From an uncultured Sphingomonas sp. (GTDB taxonomy: Bacteria; Pseudomonadota; Alphaproteobacteria; Sphingomonadales; Sphingomonadaceae): 50,055 nt of DNA. Shown here piece by piece: positions 25,686-34,949 of the stretch (its first letter is position 1; each line of letters starts with the position of its first letter). Under the pieces are notes generated by a model that was not told the origin of the DNA, did not search any database, and saw only the letters and a program-made list of their open reading frames with translations. Position numbers and translations under genes: made by a program. The stretch covers positions 1 through 50,055 of the forward strand of contig CAJYSA010000058.1 of assembly GCA_913777325.1 (NCBI GenBank), given 5' to 3'.

Positions 25686-26425
25686 TGCGGCGGCGTACCA
25701 TGCTCACGGGGGGCGCCGGGCTGGTGCTCGCCGGCTGCGACCGCGTGATCCAGCAGCCGACGGTCCGCACGATCCTGTTCAAGGGTGAGGACATGCACCG
25801 CGGGCTCCAGCGCGCGCTGTCGAACCGCGACGCGCTCGCGCCGGAATTTCGGCCCGACCAGATGTCGCCGCGCTTTCGTACCAACGGCACGCGCGATCCG
25901 GGGACTGCCGACTATGCCGCCTTGCGCGCGGGGCGATTCGCCGATTGGCGCCTCACGGTCGATGGGCTGGTCGCACGACCGCTATCGCTATCGCTCGCCG
26001 ATCTCGGTCGCTTCCCGCAGCGGGCGCAGATCACCCGCCACGATTGCGTGGAGGGGTGGAGCGCGATCGGCAAGTGGCAGGGGCCGCGGCTCGGCGACGT
26101 GCTCAAGGCGGCGGGGCTGCGCGATACGGCGCGTTATATCGTGTTCCGCTGCGCCGACCTGTACGGCGGCGCCCCCTATTACGAATCGATCGACCTGATC
26201 GACGCCTTCCACCCGCAGACGATCCTCGCCTGGGCGATGAACGATCGCTTCCTCGACGTCGGACATGGTGCGCCGCTGCGGCTGCGGGTCGAGCGGCAAT
26301 TGGGCTACAAGCACGCCAAATATCTGATGCGCGTGACCGCCGTCGACAGCCTCGCCGGCATCGGCAAGGGGCGCGGCGGCTATTGGGAGGACAACGTCGA
26401 CTACGATTGGTGGGCGGGTATTTAG
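25682..26425 (+). CDS. Molybdopterin-dependent oxidoreductase, twin-arginine lipoprotein (SUOX fold)
   Basis: 247 residues. Begins MMRRRTMLTGGAGLVLAGC: a twin-arginine region plus a lipobox (LAGC, Cys19), so it is predicted to be exported folded and then lipid-anchored. The oxidoreductase molybdopterin-binding domain carries the Mo-ligand Cys in HDCVEGWSAIGKW (Cys122) and ends with LGYKHAKYLMRV and a WEDNVDYDWWAG tail, as in sulfite-oxidase-like proteins. There is no C-terminal dimerisation domain. The electron partner is the coupled cytochrome b. Substrate unknown; S-oxides or N-oxides are guesses. Start could also be the ATG at 25685. Confidence 0.9.
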   Translation: MMRRRTMLTGGAGLVLAGCDRVIQQPTVRTILFKGEDMHRGLQRALSNRDALAPEFRPDQMSPRFRTNGTRDPGTADYAALRAGRFADWRLTVDGLVARPLSLSLADLGRFPQRAQITRHDCVEGWSAIGKWQGPRLGDVLKAAGLRDTARYIVFRCADLYGGAPYYESIDLIDAFHPQTILAWAMNDRFLDVGHGAPLRLRVERQLGYKHAKYLMRVTAVDSLAGIGKGRGGYWEDNVDYDWWAGI

Positions 26426-26549
26426 GAAGGTCTGTTCGCGCGAATGCGCAGCGCGGGATACCGCGCCGCAGCCGTCCGGATCATCTCGAAGCTCGTCTAT
26501 CGCGCGCTACGGCCATCCCAACCGGGACATCTCTGCGCCGCCGCGCGAC

Positions 26550-27167
26550 TCAATCGTCCGTCTTGCCGACCCACCGCCGCCGCAGCGCGATCACGTAGAC
26601 GATGCCGGCCACCCCCGCGAACAGGAACCATTGTACCGCATAGGCCAGATGGTTGTTCGGGATCGCCTCGATCGACGGCGCCGCATTGGCGGCCAGCCCG
26701 GGCGCGGGCGTGTCGGTCACCAGCATCAATGCGCGCACCGCGTTCGGCTGCGTCACGGTCGCGATCAGCGGGCGGCTATCGGGCGCATGCGCGATCCAGC
26801 CGCGCACCGCGCCGCCGCCCCATGTCACCTTGCCCACGGGATCGCGCGTCGTACCGATCTGGACGCGCAGCCCCGGCCCTTCCGCGCCCGTCCGGCAGGA
26901 GGCGATCACCCGGTAACCGGCGGCGCCGGCACCCGCGCGGGTGATCGACACCGGCTCCAGACAGAAGGCGCTGGAGCGGCGGAACAACAGCGTCTCATCC
27001 GCGATCCGCGGAAAGGCGATCGGCGGCAGCGCGGGATTGGCGGCGAGTTGCGCGAGGAACGCCTCCTTTTGCGGGCGGCGCTCCAGCAATTGCCAGAGGC
27101 CCAGCGCGATCATCGCCGCGATCGCCAGCGCGACCACGATCGTCGGCACCACCGGTACGCGCCTCAC
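26550..27167 (-). CDS. SURF1 family cytochrome oxidase assembly protein
   Basis: 205 residues. Two membrane helices frame the protein: VPTIVVALAIAAMIALGLWQ at the N-terminus and WFLFAGVAGIVYVIAL at the C-terminus. The LGLWQLLERRPQKEAFL motif and the C-terminal PNNHLAYAVQWF are signatures of SURF1, which helps insert heme a into subunit I. The GTG start at 27167 overlaps the stop of the DUF983 gene as GTGA. It is the last gene of the cox locus on this strand. Confidence 0.93.
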   Translation of the reverse strand: MRRVPVVPTIVVALAIAAMIALGLWQLLERRPQKEAFLAQLAANPALPPIAFPRIADETLLFRRSSAFCLEPVSITRAGAGAAGYRVIASCRTGAEGPGLRVQIGTTRDPVGKVTWGGGAVRGWIAHAPDSRPLIATVTQPNAVRALMLVTDTPAPGLAANAAPSIEAIPNNHLAYAVQWFLFAGVAGIVYVIALRRRWVGKTDD

Positions 27168-27544
27168 GAAACGATCCGCCCCTCGCGCGCGGCGTTGCGG
27201 AACTCCGCGGCCAGCAGCCAGCCCTTGGCTATCCGCAACGACCAGATCACCCCGACGGTGGTCAGCGGCCCCCACAGCAGCGCGTGCAGCCACCATGGCG
27301 GCGACAGCGACAGCTCGACGACGATCGCCAGCGCGACGATGATCGCGCCCCATGCCAGCACCAGCAGCGCGGCGGGCCCGTCGCCGACGTTGAAGCCGGC
27401 GATGTCGAGCCCGCACGACGGACAGCGATCGGTGAAACGAAGAACGCCCGCGAACAAGGCGCGGGCGCCGCAGCGCGGGCACAGCCCTTTCACGCCACAA
27501 TCGATCGGGCGGGGCGATGCCCCCGCCGCCGCCCGATCCGTCAT
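27164..27544 (-). CDS. DUF983 domain protein
   Basis: 126 residues. Two CPxCG-type knuckles (CPRCGARALF and CPSCGLDI) can bind zinc or copper, followed by two membrane helices (AALLVLAWGAIIVALAIVV and LLWGPLTTVGVIWSL). DUF983 proteins are regularly encoded between coxC and surf1 in Alphaproteobacteria, and a role in oxidase assembly is assumed. The start at 27544 (MTDRAAAG) lies 2 bases beyond the coxC stop. Function has not been shown directly, as far as I know. Confidence 0.88.
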   Translation of the reverse strand: MTDRAAAGASPRPIDCGVKGLCPRCGARALFAGVLRFTDRCPSCGLDIAGFNVGDGPAALLVLAWGAIIVALAIVVELSLSPPWWLHALLWGPLTTVGVIWSLRIAKGWLLAAEFRNAAREGRIVS

Positions 27545-27546
27545 GG

Positions 27547-28458
27547 TCAACCGCCGTGGACCGGCGCGCCCCAGCCACCCCAGACATACACGGTGACGAA
27601 CAGGAACAGCCACACCACGTCGACGAAGTGCCAGTACCAGGCCGCCGCCTCGAAGCCGAAATGCTGCTTGGGCGTGAACTCGCCCTGATAGGCGCGGATC
27701 AGGCAGACGATCAGGAAGATCGTACCGACGATCACGTGGAAACCGTGGAACCCGGTCGCCATGAAGAACGCCGCACCATAGTTGATGCCCTTGAACGGGA
27801 AGGGCGCGTGCATGTACTCATAGGCCTGGATGCTGCTGAACAGCACGCCCAGGGCCACGGTCAGCCACAGCCCCTTGAGCACGCCGTCGCGGTCGCCCAC
27901 GCCCAACGCACCCCACAGGCCGCGCTTCTCGCCGCCGCGCTGGTTGTGGATCAACGCATGGTGCGCCCAGGTGACGGTGGTGCCCGAACACAGCAGGATC
28001 AGCGTGTTGAGCAGCGGCAGCTCGAACGCGTTGATCACCTCCAGTCCCTTGGGCGGCCATTGCGCGGCGATCGCGGCAGCGCCCTCGGCGGCACGCTCCA
28101 CCTGCCCGTCGACCACCTGCATCGCGGTGGGGAACAGCGAGAAGTCGAAGAACGCCCAGAACCAGCCGACGAAGAACATCACCTCGGAGGCGATGAACAG
28201 GATCATGCCGTAGCGGAAATGGAGCTGCACGACGGGCGTATGGTCGCCGGCATGCGCCTCACGGATCACCTGATGCCACCAGCCGTACATGCAGAACAGC
28301 ACGGAAGCGAAGCCGATCAGGAAGACCCAGCCGCCACCGACCGCGGAATGCATGTACATGATCCCGCCCGACGCCATGATGAGCGCGGCGAACGCGCTGA
28401 GCAGCGGCCAGGGGCTGGGTGGCAGGATGTGGTATTCGTGGTTCTTGGCACCCGCCAT
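27547..28458 (-). CDS. coxC: Cytochrome c oxidase subunit III
   Basis: 303 residues with seven membrane helices. Starts MAGAKNHEYHILPPSPWPLL, as in alphaproteobacterial subunit III, and contains the FRYGMILFIASEVMFFVGWFW-type helix and the C-terminal WYWHFVDVVWLFLFVTVYVWG. It is the third core subunit of the aa3 oxidase in the inner membrane and stabilises proton uptake to the active site. An insertion of about 35 residues (around ATQVERAAEGAAAIAAQ) after the third helix is longer than in mitochondrial homologues but common in this class. It follows ctaG by about 35 bases. Confidence 0.97.
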   Translation of the reverse strand: MAGAKNHEYHILPPSPWPLLSAFAALIMASGGIMYMHSAVGGGWVFLIGFASVLFCMYGWWHQVIREAHAGDHTPVVQLHFRYGMILFIASEVMFFVGWFWAFFDFSLFPTAMQVVDGQVERAAEGAAAIAAQWPPKGLEVINAFELPLLNTLILLCSGTTVTWAHHALIHNQRGGEKRGLWGALGVGDRDGVLKGLWLTVALGVLFSSIQAYEYMHAPFPFKGINYGAAFFMATGFHGFHVIVGTIFLIVCLIRAYQGEFTPKQHFGFEAAAWYWHFVDVVWLFLFVTVYVWGGWGAPVHGG

Positions 28459-28493
28459 GCGCGGCTCTCCCCGTATCGCTTATCGTTGCGGTC

Positions 28494-29039
28494 TTACCCG
28501 TTCGTTTTCGCGGAATCCACCGGGTAAAAGGTGTAGCTGAGCGTGATCGTCTGCACGTCGCGCGTATCCGGATCGGTCAGGATCTTGGGGTCGACGTAGA
28601 AGATGACCGGCATCCGCTGCGTCTCGCCGGGCTTCAGCGTCTGCTGCGTGAAGCAGAAACACTGGATCTTGGTGAAATACTTGCCCGCGATCGCCGGGGT
28701 GACGTTGTAGGTCGCGGTGCCGGTGACCGATTGCGCACCGCGATTCGTCGCGGTGAAGAACGCCATGTCGCGCGCCCCGATCTCCACCGTCTCCTGTTCC
28801 TGTTCCGGCACGAAGCGCCACGGCAGCTTCGGGCTGGTGTTGGCGTCGAACGCGATCTCGATCTGGCGGTGAACGCCGCCGGGCGCCGCGATGCCGCGTC
28901 CGGTCGTGCCGTTCAGCCCGGTCGCCTGGCAGAACAGGCGATAGAGGGGCACGCTGGCGAAGGCGAGGCCGGTCATGAAACAGATGCCCGCCACCGCCAG
29001 CAGCGCGGTGCGCATCGTGCGGGGCGGACGCGCGCTCAA
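28494..29039 (-). CDS. ctaG: Cytochrome c oxidase assembly protein CtaG/Cox11
   Basis: Copper chaperone that delivers Cu(B) to subunit I. 181 residues with one N-terminal membrane helix (TALLAVAGICFMTGLAFASVP) and a periplasmic domain. The copper-binding motif CFCF (about 127-130) within KIQCFCFTQQ is intact, as is the PLYRLFCQATG segment near residue 31-41. The start is a TTG at 29039 overlapping the upstream stop as TTGA; an internal ATG at residue 9 would leave a shorter cytosolic tail. Confidence 0.95.
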   Translation of the reverse strand: MSARPPRTMRTALLAVAGICFMTGLAFASVPLYRLFCQATGLNGTTGRGIAAPGGVHRQIEIAFDANTSPKLPWRFVPEQEQETVEIGARDMAFFTATNRGAQSVTGTATYNVTPAIAGKYFTKIQCFCFTQQTLKPGETQRMPVIFYVDPKILTDPDTRDVQTITLSYTFYPVDSAKTNG

Positions 29040-29173
29040 TGCGCCATGCCCTGCTTGATCCGCGCGATCGTGATGAAGAACACCAGCACCACGAAGGCGC
29101 CCAGCAACAGCGCGACGACGATCGCGCGCGCGCGTTGCCGATGGCGGATCAGGTCACGGTCGTCGTCGTTCAT
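29036..29173 (-). CDS. Small single-helix membrane protein between ctaB and ctaG, 45 aa
   Basis: [20 protein letters not shown]...: a charged, Arg-rich N-terminus, one membrane helix (about residues 18-36, [19 protein letters not shown]) and a short tail ending IKQGMAH. It overlaps ctaB by ATGA and ctaG by TTGA, so it is locked into the oxidase assembly operon. Similar tiny proteins occupy this position in related genomes. A role as a small oxidase subunit or assembly factor is inferred from position alone. Confidence 0.8.
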   Translation of the reverse strand: MNDDDRDLIRHRQRARAIVVALLLGAFVVLVFFITIARIKQGMAH

Positions 29174-30069
29174 GCCACCCACCGATCGGCGACCAGCGCG
29201 CCGAAAATCACGAAGAGATACAGGATCGAGAACGCGAACAGCCGTTTCTCGTAGAACATCGGTTTGTCGCCGCGCTTCGCCCCCGCCGCGACCAACGCCG
29301 CCAGCACCGCGAACGCGGCGGTCATCGCGGTCGCCACCACGCCATAGATGCTGCCGGCCAGCCCCAGCGGCCACGGCGCGATCGCCACCGCGGCCATCGG
29401 AACGGTATACAGCCCGATCTGTCGGCGCGTCACCGCCTCCCCCGCCACCACCGGCAGCATCGGCACGCCGGCATTGGCGTAGTCGGTCTTCACGAACAGC
29501 GCGAGCGCCCAGAAATGCGGCGGCGTCCACAGGAAGACCAGCGTGAAGAGCAGGAAGGGCAATAGCGCGACATGGCCCGTCGCCGCCGCCCAGCCGATCA
29601 GCGGCGGAAACGCCCCCGCCGCGCCGCCGATCACGATGTTCTGCGGCGTCCGACGCTTCAGCCAGACGGTGTAGATCAGCACGTAGAACAGGATCGACAC
29701 CGTCAGGATCGCGGCGGCGGCCACGTTGACCGCCAAGCCCATCAGGATCACCGAGAACGCGCTCAACCCGACGCCGAAGTGCAGGGCCGATTCCCGATCC
29801 ATGCGGCCGGCGGGAAGCGGCCGCTGCGCGGTGCGCTTCATCACCGCGTCGATGTCCGCTTCATACCATTGATTCAGCGCACCCGCCGCGCCCGCGCCCA
29901 ACGCGATGCATAATATTGCGGTGAATCCCAGCACCGGATCGATCGCGACCGGCGCCGCGAGCATCCCGCACAGCCCCGTGAAGACCACCAACGTCATCAC
30001 GCGCGGCTTGGTCAACGCAAGGAAATCGCGCCAGTCGGCGGGCGGCAACAGGGGGGCGGCGGGCGTCAT
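29170..30069 (-). CDS. ctaB: Protoheme IX farnesyltransferase (heme O synthase)
   Basis: UbiA-family prenyltransferase that converts heme b to heme o, the first step of heme a synthesis. 299 residues and about nine membrane helices. The first Asp-rich motif [19 protein letters not shown] lies at about 66-84, and [12 protein letters not shown] at the N-terminus and [10 protein letters not shown] in the middle are family signatures. The ATG at 30069 is preferred; upstream extension runs into the epoxide hydrolase region. It is coupled to the 45-aa gene by ATGA. Confidence 0.96.
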   Translation of the reverse strand: MTPAAPLLPPADWRDFLALTKPRVMTLVVFTGLCGMLAAPVAIDPVLGFTAILCIALGAGAAGALNQWYEADIDAVMKRTAQRPLPAGRMDRESALHFGVGLSAFSVILMGLAVNVAAAAILTVSILFYVLIYTVWLKRRTPQNIVIGGAAGAFPPLIGWAAATGHVALLPFLLFTLVFLWTPPHFWALALFVKTDYANAGVPMLPVVAGEAVTRRQIGLYTVPMAAVAIAPWPLGLAGSIYGVVATAMTAAFAVLAALVAAGAKRGDKPMFYEKRLFAFSILYLFVIFGALVADRWVA

Positions 30070-30083
30070 GATCGGCGCCGGTC

Positions 30084-31085
30084 TTACGCCGCGCGCACGC
30101 CGGAGGGAAGCCGCGCCAGCCATTCCAGCAGGATGGCGTTCACCTGCGCCGGACGCTCCTGTTGCGTCCAGTGTCCACACCCTTCCAGCATATGCCCCTC
30201 GACCAGCGGCACGTGCGGGCGCATGACAGCAAGCGGATCGCCGAACGCGCCGAAACCGAACGACGCCGGATCGCGAGTCCCGCCGATAAACAACGCCGGC
30301 TGCTCGATCCGTCGCCCCCGCCATGCCTGCGCCCACACGAAGTCGCGCTCGTGGTTGCGATACCGGTTCAGCGGACCGCGAAATCCGCCGGACTCGAACT
30401 CTGCGACCATGTGGTCGAAATCCGGTTCTTCAAGCCACGGTGGAAAGGTATCCGGATCGACCATTCCGTCCAGCAATGTGGCGCCGGCCGGCTTCTCCGG
30501 CCACGCCCCCGGCGGGGCATCGCCGCTGATGGCGTAGAACAGTCGCCGCAGATAGCCGCGCACGTCCGCCTCGGCCTCGCGCTCGGCCGGGCCGGGTTCC
30601 TGGAACCACTCCTGGTAGAAAAATCGCCCCCGATCGGTGAAGGCGCGTCGGAAAATCTCGGTGAACGGTCGGTTGGGAACGCCCGTGAACGGCACCGACA
30701 ACCCCGCGACCGCCCCGACCCGATCGGGACGCGTCAGCGCGCTGTACCAGACGATCGGCGCGCCCCAGTCATGGCCGACGAGCACCACCGGCGCGTCCGG
30801 TTGCAGCGCATCCGCGACCGCGATCACATCGCCAACGGTCTCCGCCATCGCATAGGCGTCGATCGCCTCGGGTTTGTCGGAGCCACCATAGCCGCGCACG
30901 TCCATCGCGGCGACGGTGTGGCCGGCGGCGACCAACGGTCCGAACTGATGCCGCCAGCTATACCAGCCCTCGGGAAAGCCATGCACCATCAGGACGAGCG
31001 GACGTTGCATCTGCCCTTCAACCGGCGCCTCCACCATCGCGCGCAGCCGCGCGGCCCCCGTGTCGATCAGGCGAGTGTCGGGCAC
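30084..31085 (-). CDS. Alpha/beta hydrolase, epoxide hydrolase-like
   Basis: 333 residues. The oxyanion motif HGFPE (35-39), the nucleophile Asp in VGHDWGAP (Asp106) and the catalytic His in CGHWTQQE near the C-terminus match epoxide hydrolases; the Asp rather than Ser nucleophile argues against an esterase. The cap region includes [20 protein letters not shown]. No signal peptide. The GTG at 31085 ([10 protein letters not shown]) overlaps the GNAT stop by about 19 bases. It lies within the cox locus, where no hydrolase is normally found. Substrate unknown. Confidence 0.87.
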   Translation of the reverse strand: MPDTRLIDTGAARLRAMVEAPVEGQMQRPLVLMVHGFPEGWYSWRHQFGPLVAAGHTVAAMDVRGYGGSDKPEAIDAYAMAETVGDVIAVADALQPDAPVVLVGHDWGAPIVWYSALTRPDRVGAVAGLSVPFTGVPNRPFTEIFRRAFTDRGRFFYQEWFQEPGPAEREAEADVRGYLRRLFYAISGDAPPGAWPEKPAGATLLDGMVDPDTFPPWLEEPDFDHMVAEFESGGFRGPLNRYRNHERDFVWAQAWRGRRIEQPALFIGGTRDPASFGFGAFGDPLAVMRPHVPLVEGHMLEGCGHWTQQERPAQVNAILLEWLARLPSGVRAA

Positions 31086-31819
31086 GGGCCGCTCCTGCGA
31101 TAATGATAGCCGTAGAGATCCACGGTGAAGCCAAGCCGGGCGTAGAGCGCCCGTGCCGGGGTATTCGCTTCCTCGACCTGCAAAGCGATTGCCTCGGCTC
31201 CCTGCGCCTCCGCCCAGTCGATCAGCGCGGCGACGATCGCGGCGCCATGACCGTGCCGCCGCGCGCCAGGCTCGGTGGCGATCGCTTCGAGGATCGCGAC
31301 GCCATGGTGCATGCAGACATAGCCGATCGCTATCGTCCGGCCCTCCAATACCCGACTCGCATAGGCGGCGGGATGGACAAGGCGGGCGGCGACATCGCGC
31401 GGCTCCTCGATACCGGGAGACAGGCGGCGGCGCGCGGCAAGCCACATGGCATCAGGGGCTTCACCGATAGTCACATCGCCCGCGACTCGATTGCAAAAGC
31501 GCGTGTCTCGCAACAGGGTTCGCGAATGGCCTTCGGAAGCGATAAAGCCGCGCGTGTCGAGCACCCCGCTCGCTACTGGCGCGAGATCGGTCAGGCGCAG
31601 GATCGTCGGCTGCGCATCAGGGGCGTAGCGCGCCGCGATCGCTGCCAGTGTATCGTGATCGAGCGCGGCATCGGCCGCGATCGCACTGGCGGCATTGCTA
31701 CGGCGGCTGCCGCCGCCCGAGCGCGCGACGCTCCATCCTCCGATTCGTTCGACGACCCGCGGCGGGTAGGCGGCGGCGCAGGCGCGCTCCACGCGCCACG
31801 CCAGCGTACTGGCCGTCAT
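31067..31819 (-). CDS. GNAT family N-acetyltransferase
   Basis: 250 residues. The acetyl-CoA-binding segment in the C-terminal half reads EAIATEPGARRHGHGAAIVAAL (about 175-196), the motif A R/Q-x-x-G-x-G/A pattern, followed by ALQVEEANTPARALYARLGFT, typical of GNAT proteins. The N-terminal half is less conserved, perhaps a degenerate first GNAT unit. The acceptor (protein, antibiotic or small amine) is unknown. It sits between coxA and the epoxide hydrolase-like gene and overlaps the latter. Confidence 0.85.
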   Translation of the reverse strand: MTASTLAWRVERACAAAYPPRVVERIGGWSVARSGGGSRRSNAASAIAADAALDHDTLAAIAARYAPDAQPTILRLTDLAPVASGVLDTRGFIASEGHSRTLLRDTRFCNRVAGDVTIGEAPDAMWLAARRRLSPGIEEPRDVAARLVHPAAYASRVLEGRTIAIGYVCMHHGVAILEAIATEPGARRHGHGAAIVAALIDWAEAQGAEAIALQVEEANTPARALYARLGFTVDLYGYHYRRSGPCPTLA

Positions 31820-31889
31820 GCGTGCTCCCCTAAAATATCGACGGCGGGGAAGCTGTCGCCGCCCCGCCGCCGGTTGTCGTCCGCGATCG

Positions 31890-33557
31890 TCAATCGATCT
31901 TCGGCAGTGTCTCGAACTGGTGGAAGGGCGGCGGGCTCGATAGCGTCCACTCCAACGTCGTGGCGCCTTCGCCCCATGGATTGTCGGGGGCCTTCTTGCC
32001 TGCGATCAGCGACCAGATGACGTTCACGAAGAAGATCGCCATGCCCGCCGCCATGATCATGTAGCCGACCGTGGCGAGATTGTTCCAATGTGCGAAGGCG
32101 TCCGGATAGTCCGGATAACGACGCGGCATACCCTGCAGGCCCAGGAAGTGCATCGGGAAGAACAGCAGGTTCACGCCGACGAAGAAGACCCAGAAGTGCA
32201 ACTGGCCGAGCAGCTCCGAATACATCTTCCCCGACATCTTGGGGAACCAATAGTAGAAGCCCGCGAACAGCGAGAACACCGCGCCCAGCGACAGGACGTA
32301 GTGGAAGTGCGCCACCACGTAATAGGTGTCCTGCATGTAATCGTCGACACCGCCGTTGGCGAGTACGACGCCCGTCACGCCGCCGACGGTGAACATGAAG
32401 ATGAAGCCGATCGCCCAGACCATCGGGGTCGGGAAACGAAGCGAGCCACCCCACATAGTCGCGATCCACGAGAAGATCTTGATGCCGGTCGGCACCGCGA
32501 TCACCATCGTGGCGGCGGTGAAGTACATCTTCACGTTCACGCTCATGCCAGTCGTGAACATGTGGTGCGCCCAGACGACGAACCCGACCACGCCGATCGC
32601 GACCATCGCATAGGCCATGCCGAGGTAGCCGAAGACGGGCTTGCGGCTGAACGTCGCGACGATGTGGCTGATGATGCCGAAACCCGGCAGGATCATGATG
32701 TACACTTCGGGGTGACCGAAGAACCAGAACAGATGCTGGTACAGCACCGGATCGCCCCCACCGGCGGGATCGTAGAAGGTGGTGCCGAAGTTTCGATCGG
32801 TCAGCAGCATCGTGATCGCCGCCGCCAGCACCGGTAGCGCCAAGAGCAGCAGGAACGCGGTGACCAGCACCGACCAGGCGAACAGCGGCATCTTGTGCAG
32901 CGTCATGCCCGGGGCGCGCATGTTGAAGATCGTGGTGATGAAGTTGATCGCGCCCAGGATCGAGCTGGCGCCCGACAGATGGAGCGACAGGATCGCCATG
33001 TCGACCGACGGCCCCGGCTCACCATAAGTGGAAAGCGGCGCATAGACGGTCCAGCCGGTACCCGCGCCGCCGAAGAACGGCGACGCGAGCAGCAGCAGGA
33101 ACGCCGGCACCAGCAGCCAGAAGCTGATGTTGTTCATGCGCGGGAACGCCATGTCGGGCGCGCCGATCATGATCGGTACGAACCAGTTGCCGAACCCGCC
33201 GATCATCGCCGGCATCACCATGAAGAACACCATGATCAGGCCGTGCGCGGTGACCAGCACGTTCCACAGGTGCAGCGCCTGATCGAACGTCTGTTCCTTG
33301 CCGCCGTGCAGCATCGTCGCCCATTGCGGCAGATACTGAATACCCGGATGCATCAGTTCGGCGCGCATCAGGCCGGAGATGGCGCCGCCGATGATCCCCG
33401 CGACGATCGCGAAGATCAGGTAGAGCGTGCCGATGTCCTTGTGGTTCGTCGACATGAACCAGCGCGCGAAGAACGCGGGCTTGTGGTCGGCATGCGCATC
33501 ATGATGGTGGTCGTCGTGCGCGACGAACGCGGACGGGTGGAGCGCGGTGTCGGTCAT
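31890..33557 (-). CDS. coxA: Cytochrome c oxidase subunit I
   Basis: Catalytic subunit of the aa3-type terminal oxidase carrying heme a, heme a3 and Cu(B). 555 residues with 12 membrane helices. The active-site stretch [17 protein letters not shown] holds the cross-linked His-Tyr pair, and HHMFTTGM follows in helix VII/VIII; the paired heme-ligand region [12 protein letters not shown] is in helix X. A His-rich N-terminal stretch ([11 protein letters not shown]) precedes the first helix. It follows coxB by 3 bases. Confidence 0.98.
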   Translation of the reverse strand: MTDTALHPSAFVAHDDHHHDAHADHKPAFFARWFMSTNHKDIGTLYLIFAIVAGIIGGAISGLMRAELMHPGIQYLPQWATMLHGGKEQTFDQALHLWNVLVTAHGLIMVFFMVMPAMIGGFGNWFVPIMIGAPDMAFPRMNNISFWLLVPAFLLLLASPFFGGAGTGWTVYAPLSTYGEPGPSVDMAILSLHLSGASSILGAINFITTIFNMRAPGMTLHKMPLFAWSVLVTAFLLLLALPVLAAAITMLLTDRNFGTTFYDPAGGGDPVLYQHLFWFFGHPEVYIMILPGFGIISHIVATFSRKPVFGYLGMAYAMVAIGVVGFVVWAHHMFTTGMSVNVKMYFTAATMVIAVPTGIKIFSWIATMWGGSLRFPTPMVWAIGFIFMFTVGGVTGVVLANGGVDDYMQDTYYVVAHFHYVLSLGAVFSLFAGFYYWFPKMSGKMYSELLGQLHFWVFFVGVNLLFFPMHFLGLQGMPRRYPDYPDAFAHWNNLATVGYMIMAAGMAIFFVNVIWSLIAGKKAPDNPWGEGATTLEWTLSSPPPFHQFETLPKID

Positions 33558-33560
33558 GAT

Positions 33561-34760
33561 TTAGCGTCCGGCTTCGCCGACGCCGCCCGGATTACCGGTG
33601 GCGCCCTGCGGGGAAGTGGGGGGAGTATCGGTCCCGTTCTCGATCGGGCCGGTCATGGCGTTTGCCACGGCCGCCTCGTCCATCGCCGATGCCGAATTGT
33701 CGGCACCCGGCTGCGGGATCACCGCGTCGGAGGCCTTGCCCGGCGCAGGCATCGTACCGCCCTTGGCCCGGACCCAGGCCGCGAACTGCGCCGGCGTCAC
33801 CGCCTCGACCGCGATCGGCATGAAGGCGTGGCGCGCGCCGCACAGTTCGCTGCACTGGCCGAAGTACAAGCCGGGCTTGTCGATCGTGAAGCTGGTCTCG
33901 TTCAATCGACCGGGGATGGCGTCCAGCTTGATCCAGAACGCCGGCACGGCCCAGCTATGGATCACGTCGTTGGCGGTCGTGATAAGGCGGATCGGCACGC
34001 CGACCGGCAGGACGACGCGATTGTCGGTCGCCAGTAGGCGGGGGCCGTCCGCGGCGCTGCGCGCCCGCTCGCCCGGCGCGACCTGATTGCCTTCCTTCAG
34101 CATGTTGGCGGTGATCTCGATGCCGCCGTGATCCGGATATTGATAGCTCCAGAACCACTGATTGCCGATGGCCTTGAGCGTCACGGCGCCGGCGGGAGCC
34201 GGCTTGAATTGCGCCTGCAACAGCCCGATCGACGGCACCGCGATCGCGACCAGGATCAGCACCGGCGCCAGCGTCCACACCACTTCGAGGATGGTGTTGT
34301 GACTGGTGCGCGAGGGTGTCGGATTGGCGCTGGCGCGGAACTTGATCACGACCACCGCCAGCAACACCAGCACCAGGATCGAGATGATCGTGATCAGCGG
34401 GAACAGGATCCGGTCGTGAAACCAGTGCGCGCGCAGACCATTCTTGGTCACCTGCGGCTGGATGTGCATGACCCCGTCGAGCGGCTGCCCGACGCCGGGG
34501 GCCGAGGTGGTCGCATCAAAGGCCGGCGCACCGTCCATCGCCAGCGTGGGCGACGCGGGCGCGGCATCGGGCTTCTGCAGTGAGCCGCCCGACGTGCCTT
34601 GCTTCGAATCGGCGGGCCGCAGCCCGGTCGGCGCCGCGGTCGCCGTCGTGGCGGGAGAGGTGGCGCCTGCGGCCTGCGCCTGGGCACCGCCCGCCGCCGT
34701 CACGCCGGCCAAGGCGAGGCTCGCCGCCAGCACCCACTTGTTGAACCCGGTTCTCAGCAT
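33561..34760 (-). CDS. coxB: Cytochrome c oxidase subunit II, with extended tails
   Basis: Binds the Cu(A) centre that accepts electrons from cytochrome c. 399 residues, about 100 longer than usual. A signal peptide (about 1-29) is followed by an Ala/Pro/Thr-rich stretch to about residue 90, then two membrane helices (about 118-140 and 160-182). The [10 protein letters not shown] strand is at 201-210 and the Cu(A) ligands are His268, Cys303, Cys307, His311 and Met314 ([12 protein letters not shown]). From about 336 the C-terminus is low-complexity (Ala/Gly/Pro/Asp). It is first in the oxidase transcript and divergent from pyrE. Confidence 0.97.
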   Translation of the reverse strand: MLRTGFNKWVLAASLALAGVTAAGGAQAQAAGATSPATTATAAPTGLRPADSKQGTSGGSLQKPDAAPASPTLAMDGAPAFDATTSAPGVGQPLDGVMHIQPQVTKNGLRAHWFHDRILFPLITIISILVLVLLAVVVIKFRASANPTPSRTSHNTILEVVWTLAPVLILVAIAVPSIGLLQAQFKPAPAGAVTLKAIGNQWFWSYQYPDHGGIEITANMLKEGNQVAPGERARSAADGPRLLATDNRVVLPVGVPIRLITTANDVIHSWAVPAFWIKLDAIPGRLNETSFTIDKPGLYFGQCSELCGARHAFMPIAVEAVTPAQFAAWVRAKGGTMPAPGKASDAVIPQPGADNSASAMDEAAVANAMTGPIENGTDTPPTSPQGATGNPGGVGEAGR

Positions 34761-34949
34761 CTTGTTATCGTCACCCCTGTCGTGGTGCGCGCGTCCGCGT
34801 ACCGGGCGTCGTGAGCGCCCCTCCTGATCCTTGCCTATACATTACCGCCGCGCGCCTCAAGGGGGCGCGGGGACGTGCTTTTCTGCATCAAGGCGCGTTG
34901 CGCGCGCGCGGTGGCGCTCGTATGGCGCGCGCAGGAGACGTTTCACGCG

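Noticed and set aside
24993-26425. Calling the cytochrome b/Mo-protein pair msrQ/msrP
   Set aside because: The membrane protein has a b561-type layout unlike MsrQ, and the Mo-protein is a lipoprotein with its own tail; only the general design is similar.
26426-26549. Possible small gene between the Mo-lipoprotein and surf1
   Set aside because: Open frames here are Arg/Ala-rich shadows, without a ribosome site or a plausible product.
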